Shown piece after piece: positions 17,944-27,121 of a stretch of DNA of 64,000 nt (within the stretch, counting starts at the first letter, position 1; every line of letters starts with the position of its first letter). The position numbers and the translations under genes were made by a program. Origin of the DNA: an uncultured Carboxylicivirga sp. (lineage in GTDB: Bacteria; Bacteroidota; Bacteroidia; Bacteroidales; Marinilabiliaceae). The stretch covers positions 186,001 to 250,000 of the forward strand of contig CANLLN010000001.1 of assembly GCA_947491945.1 (NCBI GenBank). The letters run 5' to 3'. The notes beneath the pieces were generated by a model. That model ran no database searches. It was not told where the DNA came from and saw only the letters and a list, made by a program, of their open reading frames with translations.

Positions 17944-17991
17944 AAAAGCCTGTACGAATATACTTTATTGTTTTTGTATATTTATACAGGC
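17944..17991 (-). terminator. Terminator after small membrane protein gene
   Basis: On the minus strand GCCTGTA...AATATAC pairs with GTATATT...TACAGGC across a 12-nt loop, with one internal mismatch pair, and is followed by TTTT. It lies 15 bp beyond the stop of the small membrane protein. The surrounding 17730-17943 holds no gene I can support. Confidence 0.7.
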
Positions 17992-18005
17992 CTTGTGCTT
18001 ATGTA

Positions 18006-18248
18006 TTATTTTTTAATTACCCGGTAGGCAATGCCCGCAAGGGCGCCAACACCGCCGCAGATGGCAATATTATTTTTTATAGATTCTATTCCGCTGATTT
18101 TTTGCCCAAAGGCAATCAGGCTGTTTTCAGCCGGTTTTAACAATGTAGATAAGCTGATATATTCGCCACCTATTTTACCAAAAAATACATATCCTAACAC
18201 TAAGCCAACCATGGCAGTCAGGACAACTGTGATAATCGTGTTCTTCAT
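18006..18248 (-). CDS. Small two-segment membrane protein
   Basis: This is an 80-residue protein. I chose ATG 18248 because it starts directly before the first membrane segment (MKNTIITVVLTAMVGLVLGY); a frame extended to 18287 would add an unlikely N-terminus. A second hydrophobic helix lies at the C-terminus (ICGGVGALAGIAYRV), with a short charged stretch between. I do not recognise the family. The two Gly-rich helices suggest a small integral membrane protein, possibly YtxH-like in style but without its coiled coil. A terminator follows closely, so it is probably transcribed alone. Confidence 0.65.
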   Translation of the reverse strand: MKNTIITVVLTAMVGLVLGYVFFGKIGGEYISLSTLLKPAENSLIAFGQKISGIESIKNNIAICGGVGALAGIAYRVIKK

Positions 18249-18385
18249 GTGTATGTTGTTTGGTGGCAAATTTAAGTTAAAAAACACAGGGAAAAAATGT
18301 AATCTGTACTCTCAATTTTATGCTTGTCTATGTCTTTTCGATCCCGCCAATTAATGCTACCTTCAAGCAGCTTAAATAAAACTAC

Positions 18386-19027
18386 ATGTATATAAAAATA
18401 AAGGCCACGATGATGCTAATGTCTATTGTGTTTTTGCTTTTGGACATCAGCGCGTTGGGGCAGGGGAAAGTATTCGTAACGGAACGTAAGGGTTTCTTTA
18501 AAATAGTGTCGGCAGTGAATGTGCAGGACAGCACTGTGCGGATGGGGCCGAGTACAACCTATTACAAGGGCAAGATTATTGAGCAGGGGCCTTATCGGAA
18601 TAATGAGCGTGTAGGGCGTTGGCGCTTCTTTAATCTGGAGAGTATTCTTGACTATGAATATGATTTTGATACACGGAAATTGGTATATGTGAGTGGTATC
18701 GATCGGGCGATGCTGAAGCAACAAACGCCCTGTTTGTATAAGGGCAGCCCACTCATCCCATATCTGTTTTTGGTTAATCAGCTGGCTTATCCGCAACGTG
18801 CCATCAGCGAGGCTGTTGAAGGCCGGGTAGTTTTGGCCTTGAAAGTAAGTCGCCATGGCCGTGTTACAGGTTTTTATTTGGCCGAACGGCTTCATCCTTT
18901 GATTGATAAAGCCGTTGTTGAAGTGGCGAAAATCATGCCGCCCGACTGGCAGTTTATTGCCGCCACACAAAGGGGACAGGCCGTTGAAGGCGAATACCAT
19001 ATAACCATTGAGTTTGCACTCGATTAA
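18386..19027 (+). CDS. Exported protein with TonB C-terminal-like domain
   Basis: This 213-residue protein has a signal sequence (about 25 residues, ending SALGQ). The middle part (TTYYKGKIIEQGPYRNNERVGRW) resembles MORN-like toxin/antitoxin repeats or a short WG-type beta motif. The C-terminal third is similar to TonB C-terminal domains (YPQRAISEAVEGRVVLALKV). It lacks the N-terminal membrane anchor and proline-rich linker of a working TonB, so it probably does not transduce energy. Its 3' end overlaps the histidine kinase gene on the opposite strand by 4 bp. Confidence 0.75.
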   Translation: MYIKIKATMMLMSIVFLLLDISALGQGKVFVTERKGFFKIVSAVNVQDSTVRMGPSTTYYKGKIIEQGPYRNNERVGRWRFFNLESILDYEYDFDTRKLVYVSGIDRAMLKQQTPCLYKGSPLIPYLFLVNQLAYPQRAISEAVEGRVVLALKVSRHGRVTGFYLAERLHPLIDKAVVEVAKIMPPDWQFIAATQRGQAVEGEYHITIEFALD

Positions 19028-21051
19028 TTGGTATTTTTTTGCTTTTGTCGCCGTTCAAAGCACTCATTAATATAGCGTTTTAGCTGATGATGTCCTTTTA
19101 GTTTTTGGTTAATTTCCCGGGTAATGGGCGAAAAGATAATTTCTGATGCCTCTTTTTCATAGAGAATGATGGACAGGCTGCGAATTTGCCGAATAGCTAA
19201 TAAACGGTTTAGAACACCCTGGGGTAGTGGACTGTCCAGAATGATTGCTGAAACATTGTGAGCCATGGGTACATTCATCAGTGCCTCATGCTGAAAGAGG
19301 GACAATACTTTAGTTTCCGGCAGATTAAGGGGGAGTGTTTTAGGTGTTTTCGAGAAATATACAAGCGTGTTATCAAGGCCGAATTTTGGATGGTCGCGGT
19401 GGTTAGGAGGTAAAATAAAGTGAAAGTCAGAGCCTTTGTTTTCGCGTGAAGACACCCATAAAAAGCCACCCAACACAGTGGACAGGTGCTTGCAGATACT
19501 AAGTCCCAGGCCGGCACCACCAAAGTCACGTGAGTTATCATTGTTGGCTTGCCTGAATTTATGGAAGATATTGGGTATCTTATCCTCGGGAATGCCAATG
19601 CCTGTATCCGAAACAATAAACTCAAGCGACCCGTCAAGACGATAGTGGTAGGATAAGGTAATGGTGCCGGAATAGGTAAATTTTATAGCATTGTCCAGTA
19701 GGTGGCGCAATACCTGTTTAGTGCGCTCTTTATCCGATTGTATTAGCGGAGGATGATTAATACCAATGGGCTCTTCAATGCGTAGCTCTAGGTTGGGGTG
19801 TTTACTCAGCTGTTTTTGCAGCTGTTCGCGCAACTCGTTGATAATATCATGGGGTTTTATGTTGTCAACCCTTAATTGAATAAGTCCCGATTCTATTTTA
19901 GAAAACTCCATAATATCATTCAGGAGGCTGAGTAGTTCATTGGAACTGTTTTTAACGATGGAATGAAACTCACGGCGTTCCTGTGTTGTAATCTGCTCGT
20001 CGCACATGAGTTCGGTAAATCCCATGATGCTGTTTAGGGGCGTTCTTACTTCGTGCGACATATTGGCCAAAAAGGATGACTTAAGACGATCTGATTCTTC
20101 GGCACGTTGCCGTGCCTTTTTTACTTCCCGCTCCATTTGTTTTCGCTCCGATACATCCTTAATAATGCATAAAATGGCCTGTACACCAAAAAGCTTAAAG
20201 GGGATGTGGCTCAACTCTACCGCCAGCAGGTTTTTATTGGGCAGAATAACCGAGAAGGTATTCTGTGGTGCTGCCGGTGTGTTTTCATTACTCAGCAATT
20301 GTTGCAGTCCTTCATGCTCATCTTCAGTAAATAACTCAAGGAAGTTACAACCCATTAAGTTTTGGGGTTTCCTTTGCAGAAGGTGTAACATGCGGTCATT
20401 AAATTCAAAAACCTGATAATCATTACTAATGAGCATCACCGGCAGATGTGCGTTGCTTATGTTTCGCTTGAAATTAGGATCTATCTCCTCAATCGATTGC
20501 AGCTGCTCCTGTAGTTCAGTGGTCTCTTCAAAGAGTACAGCATAGAGTTGGAAACTTAAGTTTTCAAGCTTCAGAGGGCGGATGCTGATACGATAGTTGG
20601 TGTTGTTTTTGCCAAGGGCCATAAATGGTTGCCCATTATGGTTCAAAGTGTTTTTACGATCAATTTTTAGTTGCTTGTCCCAGTAGGCGCCGGCCTCTAA
20701 TTGCTTGTCTTTGGGCAGTTGGTCATATAGAGCATTGGAACAAACAATTTTATATTCTTTGTTAGCGATGCAGGCGGCGTAAGGTAGCAGGTCGGCCACT
20801 TCCTGTAGATTACTGCTCAGTTTGTTGTTGGTTAATGGTTGGGTGGATAGGGTTCTGTGTGTTTTGCTTCGGCGGTTGTTTTTTAGGTTGATATATAAAA
20901 AAACCAGCATGGCCACGCCCAGTAAGGCAATGACCTGATAGAACAGGCTTTGTATCGAGTTCAGGTCGGGAACATTACTGTTTGTAGAGTTCAATAGCAG
21001 TGCCGACGTACTGACTTGTAGTATTTGATATGAAAAACTAATTAGGCTCAA
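19024..21051 (-). CDS. PAS-domain sensor histidine kinase
   Basis: This 675-residue membrane histidine kinase has one predicted N-terminal membrane segment (QVIALLGVAMLVFLYINL) followed by two PAS-like regions (about residues 90-200 and 205-305). The HisKA H-box is SFLANMSHEVRTPLNSIMGF, with the phospho-accepting His in SHE. The HATPase has the N-box HLLDNAIKFT, DTGIGIPEDK and GAGLGLSICK. About 100 residues after the ATPase lack the Asp and Lys of a normal receiver domain and may be a degenerate one. No response regulator is adjacent, so the partner is unknown. The signal sensed cannot be inferred. Confidence 0.92.
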   Translation of the reverse strand: MSLISFSYQILQVSTSALLLNSTNSNVPDLNSIQSLFYQVIALLGVAMLVFLYINLKNNRRSKTHRTLSTQPLTNNKLSSNLQEVADLLPYAACIANKEYKIVCSNALYDQLPKDKQLEAGAYWDKQLKIDRKNTLNHNGQPFMALGKNNTNYRISIRPLKLENLSFQLYAVLFEETTELQEQLQSIEEIDPNFKRNISNAHLPVMLISNDYQVFEFNDRMLHLLQRKPQNLMGCNFLELFTEDEHEGLQQLLSNENTPAAPQNTFSVILPNKNLLAVELSHIPFKLFGVQAILCIIKDVSERKQMEREVKKARQRAEESDRLKSSFLANMSHEVRTPLNSIMGFTELMCDEQITTQERREFHSIVKNSSNELLSLLNDIMEFSKIESGLIQLRVDNIKPHDIINELREQLQKQLSKHPNLELRIEEPIGINHPPLIQSDKERTKQVLRHLLDNAIKFTYSGTITLSYHYRLDGSLEFIVSDTGIGIPEDKIPNIFHKFRQANNDNSRDFGGAGLGLSICKHLSTVLGGFLWVSSRENKGSDFHFILPPNHRDHPKFGLDNTLVYFSKTPKTLPLNLPETKVLSLFQHEALMNVPMAHNVSAIILDSPLPQGVLNRLLAIRQIRSLSIILYEKEASEIIFSPITREINQKLKGHHQLKRYINECFERRQKQKNTN

Positions 21052-21227
21052 GGATAATCAACTAAATCTCGGGTTACAAAAAAAATCAAGTCGCAAAACT
21101 ATTTTTTTAACAGGGAATAACAAAAAACTAAAGCTTAAATAATGTATATTAAGAAGGTTCTTAATCATTTACTTATAATTATGCACACATTTCGAATATT
21201 CTTACCCGCTAAAAGCATTAACTTTTT

Positions 21228-21235
21228 TAACTTTG
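21228..21235 (+). promoter_or_regulatory. Probable -7 element for argS
   Basis: TAACTTTG matches TAnnTTTG, 41 bp upstream of the argS ATG. No clear TTTG lies at the right distance upstream. The rest of 21052-21227 shows no gene. Confidence 0.4.
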
Positions 21236-21276
21236 CAGTCTGAATAAAAAATATCAAGCATTTTAAAGGTACAAAA

Positions 21277-23070
21277 ATGATAATTGAAAGTCAGATAAAA
21301 GCTTCTGTTGTTAAGGCTGTAGAGAGGCTCTACGGAGCAAGTGTGAATGCAGATGCGGTGCAGTTGCAGCTTACACGCAAAGATATGAAAGGCGATTACA
21401 CGGTGGTTGTTTTTCCTTTGTTAAAACTATCGAAGAAAAATCCGGTAGAGACGGGCAACGATTTAGGTGCTTTTATCAAGGATGATTGCGATGCGGTGGC
21501 CGGCTTTGAAGTGATTAAAGGCTTTTTGAATTTACAGTTATCAACGGCCTATTGGCTGGGGGTGCTTAACGAGCATGTGCATAATGCCGGTTATGGTATT
21601 TCAAGTGCTACCGAAGAGTCACCGCTGGTGATGATTGAATACTCATCGCCGAACACCAATAAACCTTTGCACCTTGGGCATATCCGCAACAATCTTTTAG
21701 GGTATTCTTTATCGCGCATTGTGGCTGCCAATGGTAATCGTGTTATCAAAACGAATATTGTTAACGATAGGGGTATTCATATTTGCAAGTCTATGCTGGC
21801 CTGGAAGAAGTGGGGCGAAGGGCAAACCCCTGAATCTACCGGCAAAAAGGGCGATCATCTGGTGGGTGATTTCTATGTGAAGTTTGATCAGGAGTATAAG
21901 CAGGAGCAAGCTGCCCTGATAGCTGATGGTATGACCAAGGAAGAGGCAGAGGCAAACTCACCCCTGATGAAAGAGGCCCGTGAAATGCTGCTTAAATGGG
22001 AGGCTCACGATCCTGAAGTATATGCTCTGTGGCAGCAAATGAATCAGTGGGTGTATGCTGGTTTTGATGTGACCTACAAGCAGATGGGGGTTGACTTCGA
22101 TAAAATATATTACGAATCAGATACGTACAAGGTAGGTCGCAACATGGTACTTGAAGGCCTGGATAAAGGGGTTTTCTATCGTCGTGATGACAACAGTGTT
22201 TGGGCTAACCTGGAAGGAGATGGTCTGGATGAGAAGCTGCTGCTGCGTTCTGACGGAACAAGTGTGTATATGACGCAGGATATAGGTACCGCCAAGTTGC
22301 GTTATGATGATTACAGTATCGACAAGATGGTGTATGTGGTGGGCAATGAGCAGAATTACCACTTTAAGGTGCTGGCCATTCTGCTGGATCGCCTAGGGCT
22401 TGAATGGGGTAAGGATTTGGTGCATTTCAGCTATGGTATGGTTGAGCTGCCCGAAGGTAAAATGAAGTCGCGCGAGGGAACGGTAGTGGATGCCGATGAC
22501 CTGATGCAGGATATGATTGATACGGCTCGTGAGATGTCCAAAGAGCTGGGTAAGCTGGAGGGTTACAGCGAGGAAGAGGCTGAGGAAGTGTATCGCACTA
22601 TTGCCTTGGGTGCACTTAAGTATTTTATCCTCAAGGTGGATCCCCGTAAAAATATGACCTTCGATCCTCGTGAGTCGATCGATTTCAATGGTAACACCGG
22701 ACCTTTTATTCAGTATACTTATGCGCGTATTCAGTCCATTTACCGTAAGGCAGCAGCCAAGGGTATTGAAATGCCAGGCACAGTGTCTGAAGACACAGAG
22801 ATGAGCGATAAAGAGGCACAGTTGATGCGCATGGTGGCTAACTTCCCGGCAGTAGTAGCCGAAGCCGGTAAGGTATACAGTCCGGCCATCATTGCTAATT
22901 TTGTTTATGATATGGCTAAGGAGTTTAACCAGTTTTATCATGAATCACCCATTGCAGTGGAAGAGGATGAAGCCAAGCGAGCCATGCGTCTGCTACTATG
23001 TAAAGTGGTGGGAACTACCCTCAAGAACGGTATGTGGATGATGGGTATTGATGTGCCGGAACGCATGTAA
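21277..23070 (+). CDS. argS: Arginyl-tRNA synthetase
   Basis: This is a 597-residue class I aminoacyl-tRNA synthetase charging tRNA-Arg. An N-terminal Add1-like domain is followed by the HIGH-type motif in SSPNTNKPLHLGHIRNN. The KMSKS region has the form GKMKSREGTVV, and the C-terminal anticodon-binding helical domain includes the typical GMWMMGIDVPERM end. Length and motifs are those of bacterial ArgRS. It is the only gene of its unit, ending at a terminator. Confidence 0.98.
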   Translation: MIIESQIKASVVKAVERLYGASVNADAVQLQLTRKDMKGDYTVVVFPLLKLSKKNPVETGNDLGAFIKDDCDAVAGFEVIKGFLNLQLSTAYWLGVLNEHVHNAGYGISSATEESPLVMIEYSSPNTNKPLHLGHIRNNLLGYSLSRIVAANGNRVIKTNIVNDRGIHICKSMLAWKKWGEGQTPESTGKKGDHLVGDFYVKFDQEYKQEQAALIADGMTKEEAEANSPLMKEAREMLLKWEAHDPEVYALWQQMNQWVYAGFDVTYKQMGVDFDKIYYESDTYKVGRNMVLEGLDKGVFYRRDDNSVWANLEGDGLDEKLLLRSDGTSVYMTQDIGTAKLRYDDYSIDKMVYVVGNEQNYHFKVLAILLDRLGLEWGKDLVHFSYGMVELPEGKMKSREGTVVDADDLMQDMIDTAREMSKELGKLEGYSEEEAEEVYRTIALGALKYFILKVDPRKNMTFDPRESIDFNGNTGPFIQYTYARIQSIYRKAAAKGIEMPGTVSEDTEMSDKEAQLMRMVANFPAVVAEAGKVYSPAIIANFVYDMAKEFNQFYHESPIAVEEDEAKRAMRLLLCKVVGTTLKNGMWMMGIDVPERM

Positions 23071-23098
23071 AATATTAAGAAAACAAATCATAATGAAA

Positions 23099-23122
23099 GG
23101 CCTGCTGATAGCGGGCTTTTCA
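23099..23122 (+). terminator. Terminator after argS
   Basis: GCCTGC-TGATA-GCGGGC forms a short stem with one G-U pair, followed by TTTTC, about 30 bp past the argS stop. Confidence 0.6.
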
Positions 23123-23269
23123 CTTTAAACACAGGGTCTTTTAGAACCATACCTCCCTTTTTTGCTGAATATTCTATATCTTTGATTATTACACGATAAC
23201 GGTCTGATATAATATTTTTGATGTTGTACCGTTGTCTCAACAGACACTCAAACAAAAATTACAATACAC

Positions 23270-23863
23270 ATGAAAATTTCATCATTGGTTTTATCGGTAC
23301 TCTTAATGGGCTCATCCTTAGGTGTCTTTGCACAAAGCGATTTAGGTTCAAGGTTTGATTCAATGAGCTTAAAGGCTCAGTACGATTATGTTTTTGATAA
23401 GTCGGAGACTTACGAGCATTACAAAGTGGTAAAGCGTAGTACGTTTAACTTATTAAAGAAAAATTCTTTAGACAGTGTAGAAGTGTATAAGAATGAGCTG
23501 GAAACACGCACGAATGAATTGCTAGATCTGAACAAGACACTTGCTGCGAAAGATGATAAAATTAAGCAGTTGACCGAGGATTTAAATGCGGCAACCAACT
23601 CAAAGAATAGCCTTGTATTTTTGGGTATGGAGCTTGGAAAGAGCCTTTATAATACTATTATGTGGGGTCTGGTGTTTGGTTTAATCACCATTGCGGTGGT
23701 ATTTTTCCTCATGTTTAAACGCAGTAACTTTGTTACTCACGAAACCAAAAGCCGTCTCAATGAAGTAGAGGAGGAGTTTGAGACCCATCGTAAGTCAGCA
23801 CTTAAACGCGAGCAGAAGTTGGCACGTGAGCTGATGGATGAAAAGCTGAAGCATAAGTTTTAA
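23270..23863 (+). CDS. Signal-peptide, coiled-coil and single-membrane-segment protein
   Basis: This 197-residue protein has a signal peptide (MKISSLVLSVLLMGSSLGVFA), a helical region with heptad-like pattern (residues ~70-110, LETRTNELLDLNKTLAAKDD), one membrane segment (TIMWGLVFGLITIAVVFFLMF), and a charged cytoplasmic tail of about 50 residues. Homologues are common in Bacteroidota and are sometimes mislabelled as tRNA methyltransferases; nothing here supports an enzyme. Topology suggests a periplasmic coiled coil anchored in the inner membrane. Function is unknown. It ends at a bidirectional terminator. Confidence 0.8.
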   Translation: MKISSLVLSVLLMGSSLGVFAQSDLGSRFDSMSLKAQYDYVFDKSETYEHYKVVKRSTFNLLKKNSLDSVEVYKNELETRTNELLDLNKTLAAKDDKIKQLTEDLNAATNSKNSLVFLGMELGKSLYNTIMWGLVFGLITIAVVFFLMFKRSNFVTHETKSRLNEVEEEFETHRKSALKREQKLARELMDEKLKHKF

Positions 23864-23900
23864 TCAACCCCTTATGTGCAGATGTACCTGCCGGGTTATA

Positions 23901-23929
23901 AAAGGCCACCTCATGTGAGGTGGCCTTTT
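23901..23929. terminator. Bidirectional terminator between convergent genes
   Basis: AAAGGCCACCTCA-TG-TGAGGTGGCCTTTT is an almost perfect palindrome with A- and T-runs at its two ends, between the coiled-coil protein gene and the sulfatase gene. Confidence 0.9.
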
Positions 23930-23941
23930 GTGGTTTTATTT

Positions 23942-25900
23942 TTACTCTTTATCTCCTGATTCAACGGTCAGTCGATCTTCAATCATGCGGTTATTGTATT
24001 GTTGTATAATGCCTTTCATTAGGGGAAGGTGATTCAGGTATTGCTGATCAGTGTCCTTGATGTTATTTTTCAAAAATGGATCTTTGCTAAGGTTGTAGGC
24101 ACTAATAATATTTTCCCCATCGAAGTGGATGACGTAATCGCCATGGTACAGCTGATAACTGCCATTGGTGTAGCTGATGGAAAATTTATCAGCTTTCTCA
24201 TCCAATAAATCGTTCCCAAAGGCCACATATTCACTTTCGCTATAGCCGATGTAGTTCAGTATCGTGGGCATGATATCGATTTGCTGCGCCACTGCGTTGT
24301 TTACGCCTTTTAGGGTGCTGTCGCCCGGGCTGAAAAATAAGAGTGGTATTTGAAACTTATTGAGGCTGGTACGAGATATATCGTAATGGGCTACCGTGCT
24401 ATGATCAGCTGTTATAACAAACAGTGTATTGTCGTAACAGGGCATTTTTTTGGCGGCTTCAAAAAACTTGCGCAAGGCATTGTCGGTGTAGCCAATGCAT
24501 TGATGAATGGGCAGTGTGCCCTTGGGGAAGAATCCCTCATACTGCTCAGGTACTTTGAAGGGATGGTGTGACGATAAGGAAAACAAAGCGGTCATAAAAG
24601 GACCTTGCATTTTGTTCATTTCCCGGGCAAAAAACTGGAAGAAGGGTTCGTCCCAGATGCCCCACATACCATCAAACTCATCGTCGTTATCAAATTCTGT
24701 CATGCCCTGGTAGCGATCAAATTTTGCTACGTTAGCAAAGGCATCAAAACCCATAGAGCCATTGGGTGCCCCATGGAAAAATGCTGTTTGATAACCCGCC
24801 TTTTTAAGAAGGTGGGGCATTCCATTGATTTGGTTAGCCGAATATTCCGATACAACATAGGGAAGTACCAATGCCGGTATGCTGGCCAGCACCGAGGGCA
24901 TGGCATCAATAGATTTGCGGCCATTGGCGTAGGTGTTGGGGAAGATGAGTGAATGCTGTGCCAGTGAGTCTAAAAAGGGTGTGTAGCCTTTGTATCTGCC
25001 ATTATCCAGATGGGGATTAAAGGAACCTAAAAACTCTCGGTTAAAGCTTTCGAGAATGAAGATAACAATGTTTTTTCTATTTTGATGCGCCGTACTATCC
25101 GGATAATAAATAGGGTTATAAGCTTGCTCAAGGATTGCTTCATCTTCGAAGTAATTATACGTTGTAAAATTCTTTTTGCCCCAGGTGCGAATCAGGCAGA
25201 AGGGGGTATTTAAAACCAATGCCATCTCGTCGGGTGTGTTTACATATTTACCGGCATTGGCCATGTTGATAGGGCGGGTGGAATGGCGGTATCCTCCGCG
25301 CATGCCAATTACCGAAAAGCCTGAAAAGAGCGTGATGGCGACCAGCGATGCCAGTGCATAAAGCCATTTATTGGGTAGTTTGGCAGGTCGTGGTTTTATC
25401 CATGAGTAGGCTTTGGTTAAGCAGTAAATGGCAGCAATAAAAAGAACGGCAACGTACCAGTAGTCAATTAAGAACTGCCCCCATAAGCGAAGCATGTTGG
25501 TTTCATTTTCCAGAATATTAATCACATTATAGGTGGTTCGCTTAAGAATGAAGCGATAGTAGATCAGGTCTATACTGTTTAAAGCTAGTCCAATTCCATT
25601 AAAACTTACAAAAATAGTCTTAAGAAAATTCTGGTAGCCCTTACTAAATTTGAAGGGCAGGGGTAACAGGTATAGCAGAGCATAAAAGGCATTAAGGTAT
25701 AGCATTGCACTTAAGTCAAACTTAAGTCCACCCCTCATAACTGTCAGGAAGCTGCCAAAGGTAACATTGGGAAATAATTCCGTGTTGAACAGATAAAAGA
25801 TGATGCGGAAAGCGCTGTAAAAAAGCATTACCACCACCAGTTGATATAGTAAAACGAGGTATTCGTTTTTTTCTTTATCCGAATGACTTAAAAACTTCAT
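23942..25900 (-). CDS. LTA-synthase-like sulfatase family phosphotransferase
   Basis: This 652-residue membrane enzyme of the LTA synthase/phosphoglycerol-phosphoethanolamine transferase family has about five N-terminal membrane segments followed by a periplasmic sulfatase-like domain. Catalytic-region motifs are FILESFNREFLG, ANGRKSIDAMPSVLASIPAL (nucleophile Ser), HHPFKVP and VITADHSTV. I chose ATG 25900 because the longer GTG start at 25924 lies inside a TAACTTTG promoter-like box. In Bacteroidota, which lack lipoteichoic acid, such enzymes probably modify lipid A or surface glycans. The substrate is unknown. Confidence 0.88.
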   Translation of the reverse strand: MKFLSHSDKEKNEYLVLLYQLVVVMLFYSAFRIIFYLFNTELFPNVTFGSFLTVMRGGLKFDLSAMLYLNAFYALLYLLPLPFKFSKGYQNFLKTIFVSFNGIGLALNSIDLIYYRFILKRTTYNVINILENETNMLRLWGQFLIDYWYVAVLFIAAIYCLTKAYSWIKPRPAKLPNKWLYALASLVAITLFSGFSVIGMRGGYRHSTRPINMANAGKYVNTPDEMALVLNTPFCLIRTWGKKNFTTYNYFEDEAILEQAYNPIYYPDSTAHQNRKNIVIFILESFNREFLGSFNPHLDNGRYKGYTPFLDSLAQHSLIFPNTYANGRKSIDAMPSVLASIPALVLPYVVSEYSANQINGMPHLLKKAGYQTAFFHGAPNGSMGFDAFANVAKFDRYQGMTEFDNDDEFDGMWGIWDEPFFQFFAREMNKMQGPFMTALFSLSSHHPFKVPEQYEGFFPKGTLPIHQCIGYTDNALRKFFEAAKKMPCYDNTLFVITADHSTVAHYDISRTSLNKFQIPLLFFSPGDSTLKGVNNAVAQQIDIMPTILNYIGYSESEYVAFGNDLLDEKADKFSISYTNGSYQLYHGDYVIHFDGENIISAYNLSKDPFLKNNIKDTDQQYLNHLPLMKGIIQQYNNRMIEDRLTVESGDKE

Positions 25901-25984
25901 ATTAACTTTAAAAAAAATTTGCACAAAGTTAATAATGTCATGGGCTTTTCGGGTGCTTTTCGTATTAAGATTTCTTAATGCCTG

Positions 25985-26386
25985 CTAATCGTCATTGAGC
26001 CATTGCATGGCCGCTTCTTTTGTGGAGAACTGATGTCGTTTGGTTACTGAATTTTCGGGCAGCCACGAGAAGAGCATGGCATAGGCTGTAATTTTAGGAT
26101 CTTGCACGCAAAACGCGGTCTTCACCGATTTGCAGTGCATGGTTTTTTCCTCTGCTTTCTTCGACAGTAAATGGATTTCATCCAGTCGCAGATCGATGGA
26201 TGCATGCCGTAAATCGTAAAATACTTTTAGTTCATCAGGCAGGCTTTGCATGCTTCCCAGTTCGTCTAAAAAGTCGTACAAGTCATAAAGGGTTGCCGGC
26301 CCTTCGATGGAAACATGTAGTATATTGTCGATAAAGGCATAGGATATCATTTGTTGTATGTTAAGGGTTTCTATTGGTTTAGCCAT
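25985..26386 (-). CDS. STAS/SpoIIAA-like small protein
   Basis: This 133-residue soluble protein alternates strands and helices in a pattern like the SpoIIAA-like STAS fold (DNILHVSIEGPATLYDLYDF, ELKVFYDLRHASIDLRLDE). Its end (STKEAAMQWLND) matches Bacteroidota SpoIIAA-like proteins. Its start overlaps the 3' end of the upstream gene by 16 bp, so the two are translationally coupled. I see no phosphorylatable Ser typical of anti-sigma antagonists and cannot assign a pathway. Confidence 0.65.
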   Translation of the reverse strand: MAKPIETLNIQQMISYAFIDNILHVSIEGPATLYDLYDFLDELGSMQSLPDELKVFYDLRHASIDLRLDEIHLLSKKAEEKTMHCKSVKTAFCVQDPKITAYAMLFSWLPENSVTKRHQFSTKEAAMQWLNDD

Positions 26387-26883
26387 TGTTTGAATTCTTT
26401 TGCCAGCAGGGCACGTTGTAAAATGTTAACAAGTGTTTGGTTGGGGAAATCCTTAAGAAAAGCCTCCACCTCTTCCGGCTGAACATTGGCCTTGGTAATC
26501 AGTAGCTTTAGTTTCTTTAATGCGGCGCCCGTTAACTCATCCTCAAAGGGTAACCACATAAATTCCAAACCATTACTAGTGTTTGTTGCATCATCAGAAG
26601 GCTTAGCAGAAAGCCTTATTTTATATTCACTGATAATGGTTGAAAGGATGGTTTTACATTCAGTTTTTACCGGATCGCCTGTTCCCGATTCGTCACGAAG
26701 AGCCCAGCTGCTGTATGCATAGTCTATCTTATCGATGGCCGCTACCTGTGGCGAATTTACTCCGAAGCAGGAGCTGGTAATTAGTATGGTGGCTTTTTTC
26801 CATGATGCCAGGTCGAAATCCCTTTGGTCAATCAGGGTCATTTGCTTCTCCAGTAATTCTAAATATGATGCATCGATGGTCAT
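26371..26883 (-). CDS. Uncharacterised soluble protein paired with a STAS-like protein
   Basis: This is a 170-residue acidic, predominantly helical protein without membrane segment or signal peptide. I do not recognise a domain. The phrase SYLELLEKQMTLIDQRDFDLASWKKAT opens a helical region, and a second conserved-looking helix lies at the C-terminus (FLKDFPNQTLVNILQRALLA). It overlaps the STAS/SpoIIAA-like gene by 16 bp, which suggests that the two products act together or bind each other. No nearby kinase gene is in the same unit. Confidence 0.65.
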   Translation of the reverse strand: MTIDASYLELLEKQMTLIDQRDFDLASWKKATILITSSCFGVNSPQVAAIDKIDYAYSSWALRDESGTGDPVKTECKTILSTIISEYKIRLSAKPSDDATNTSNGLEFMWLPFEDELTGAALKKLKLLITKANVQPEEVEAFLKDFPNQTLVNILQRALLAKEFKQWLNQ

Positions 26884-27083
26884 ACAGCCTTCATTAATGT
26901 TGTGATGAACTATTGGGTACTAAATGTAAAAAATAATGTTTGTGATGGCTTCATTCCTTGTTTGCTTTTTGATAACGGGCTGCTTATTGGGGGTAATGGC
27001 TGAAAAAAAAGCGATAAGGATAAAACTCTTCGATGTAACTGCTTGGCCCGTTATGTGCTTATTGCCAACTGTAGCTCAAAAAA

Positions 27084-27105
27084 AAGCCGACCTTCTGGCC
27101 GGCTT
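27084..27105 (-). terminator. Terminator after ornithine aminotransferase
   Basis: On the minus strand AAGCCGGCC-AGAA-GGTCGGCTT is followed by eight T residues, 17 bp past the stop. The rest of 26884-27083 contains nothing I can support. Confidence 0.88.
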
Positions 27106-27121
27106 GTAAATGGTTGTTTTA

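Noticed and set aside
17880-18140. 86-codon + strand frame near the small membrane protein
   Set aside because: It overlaps a terminator hairpin and the better-supported minus-strand gene.
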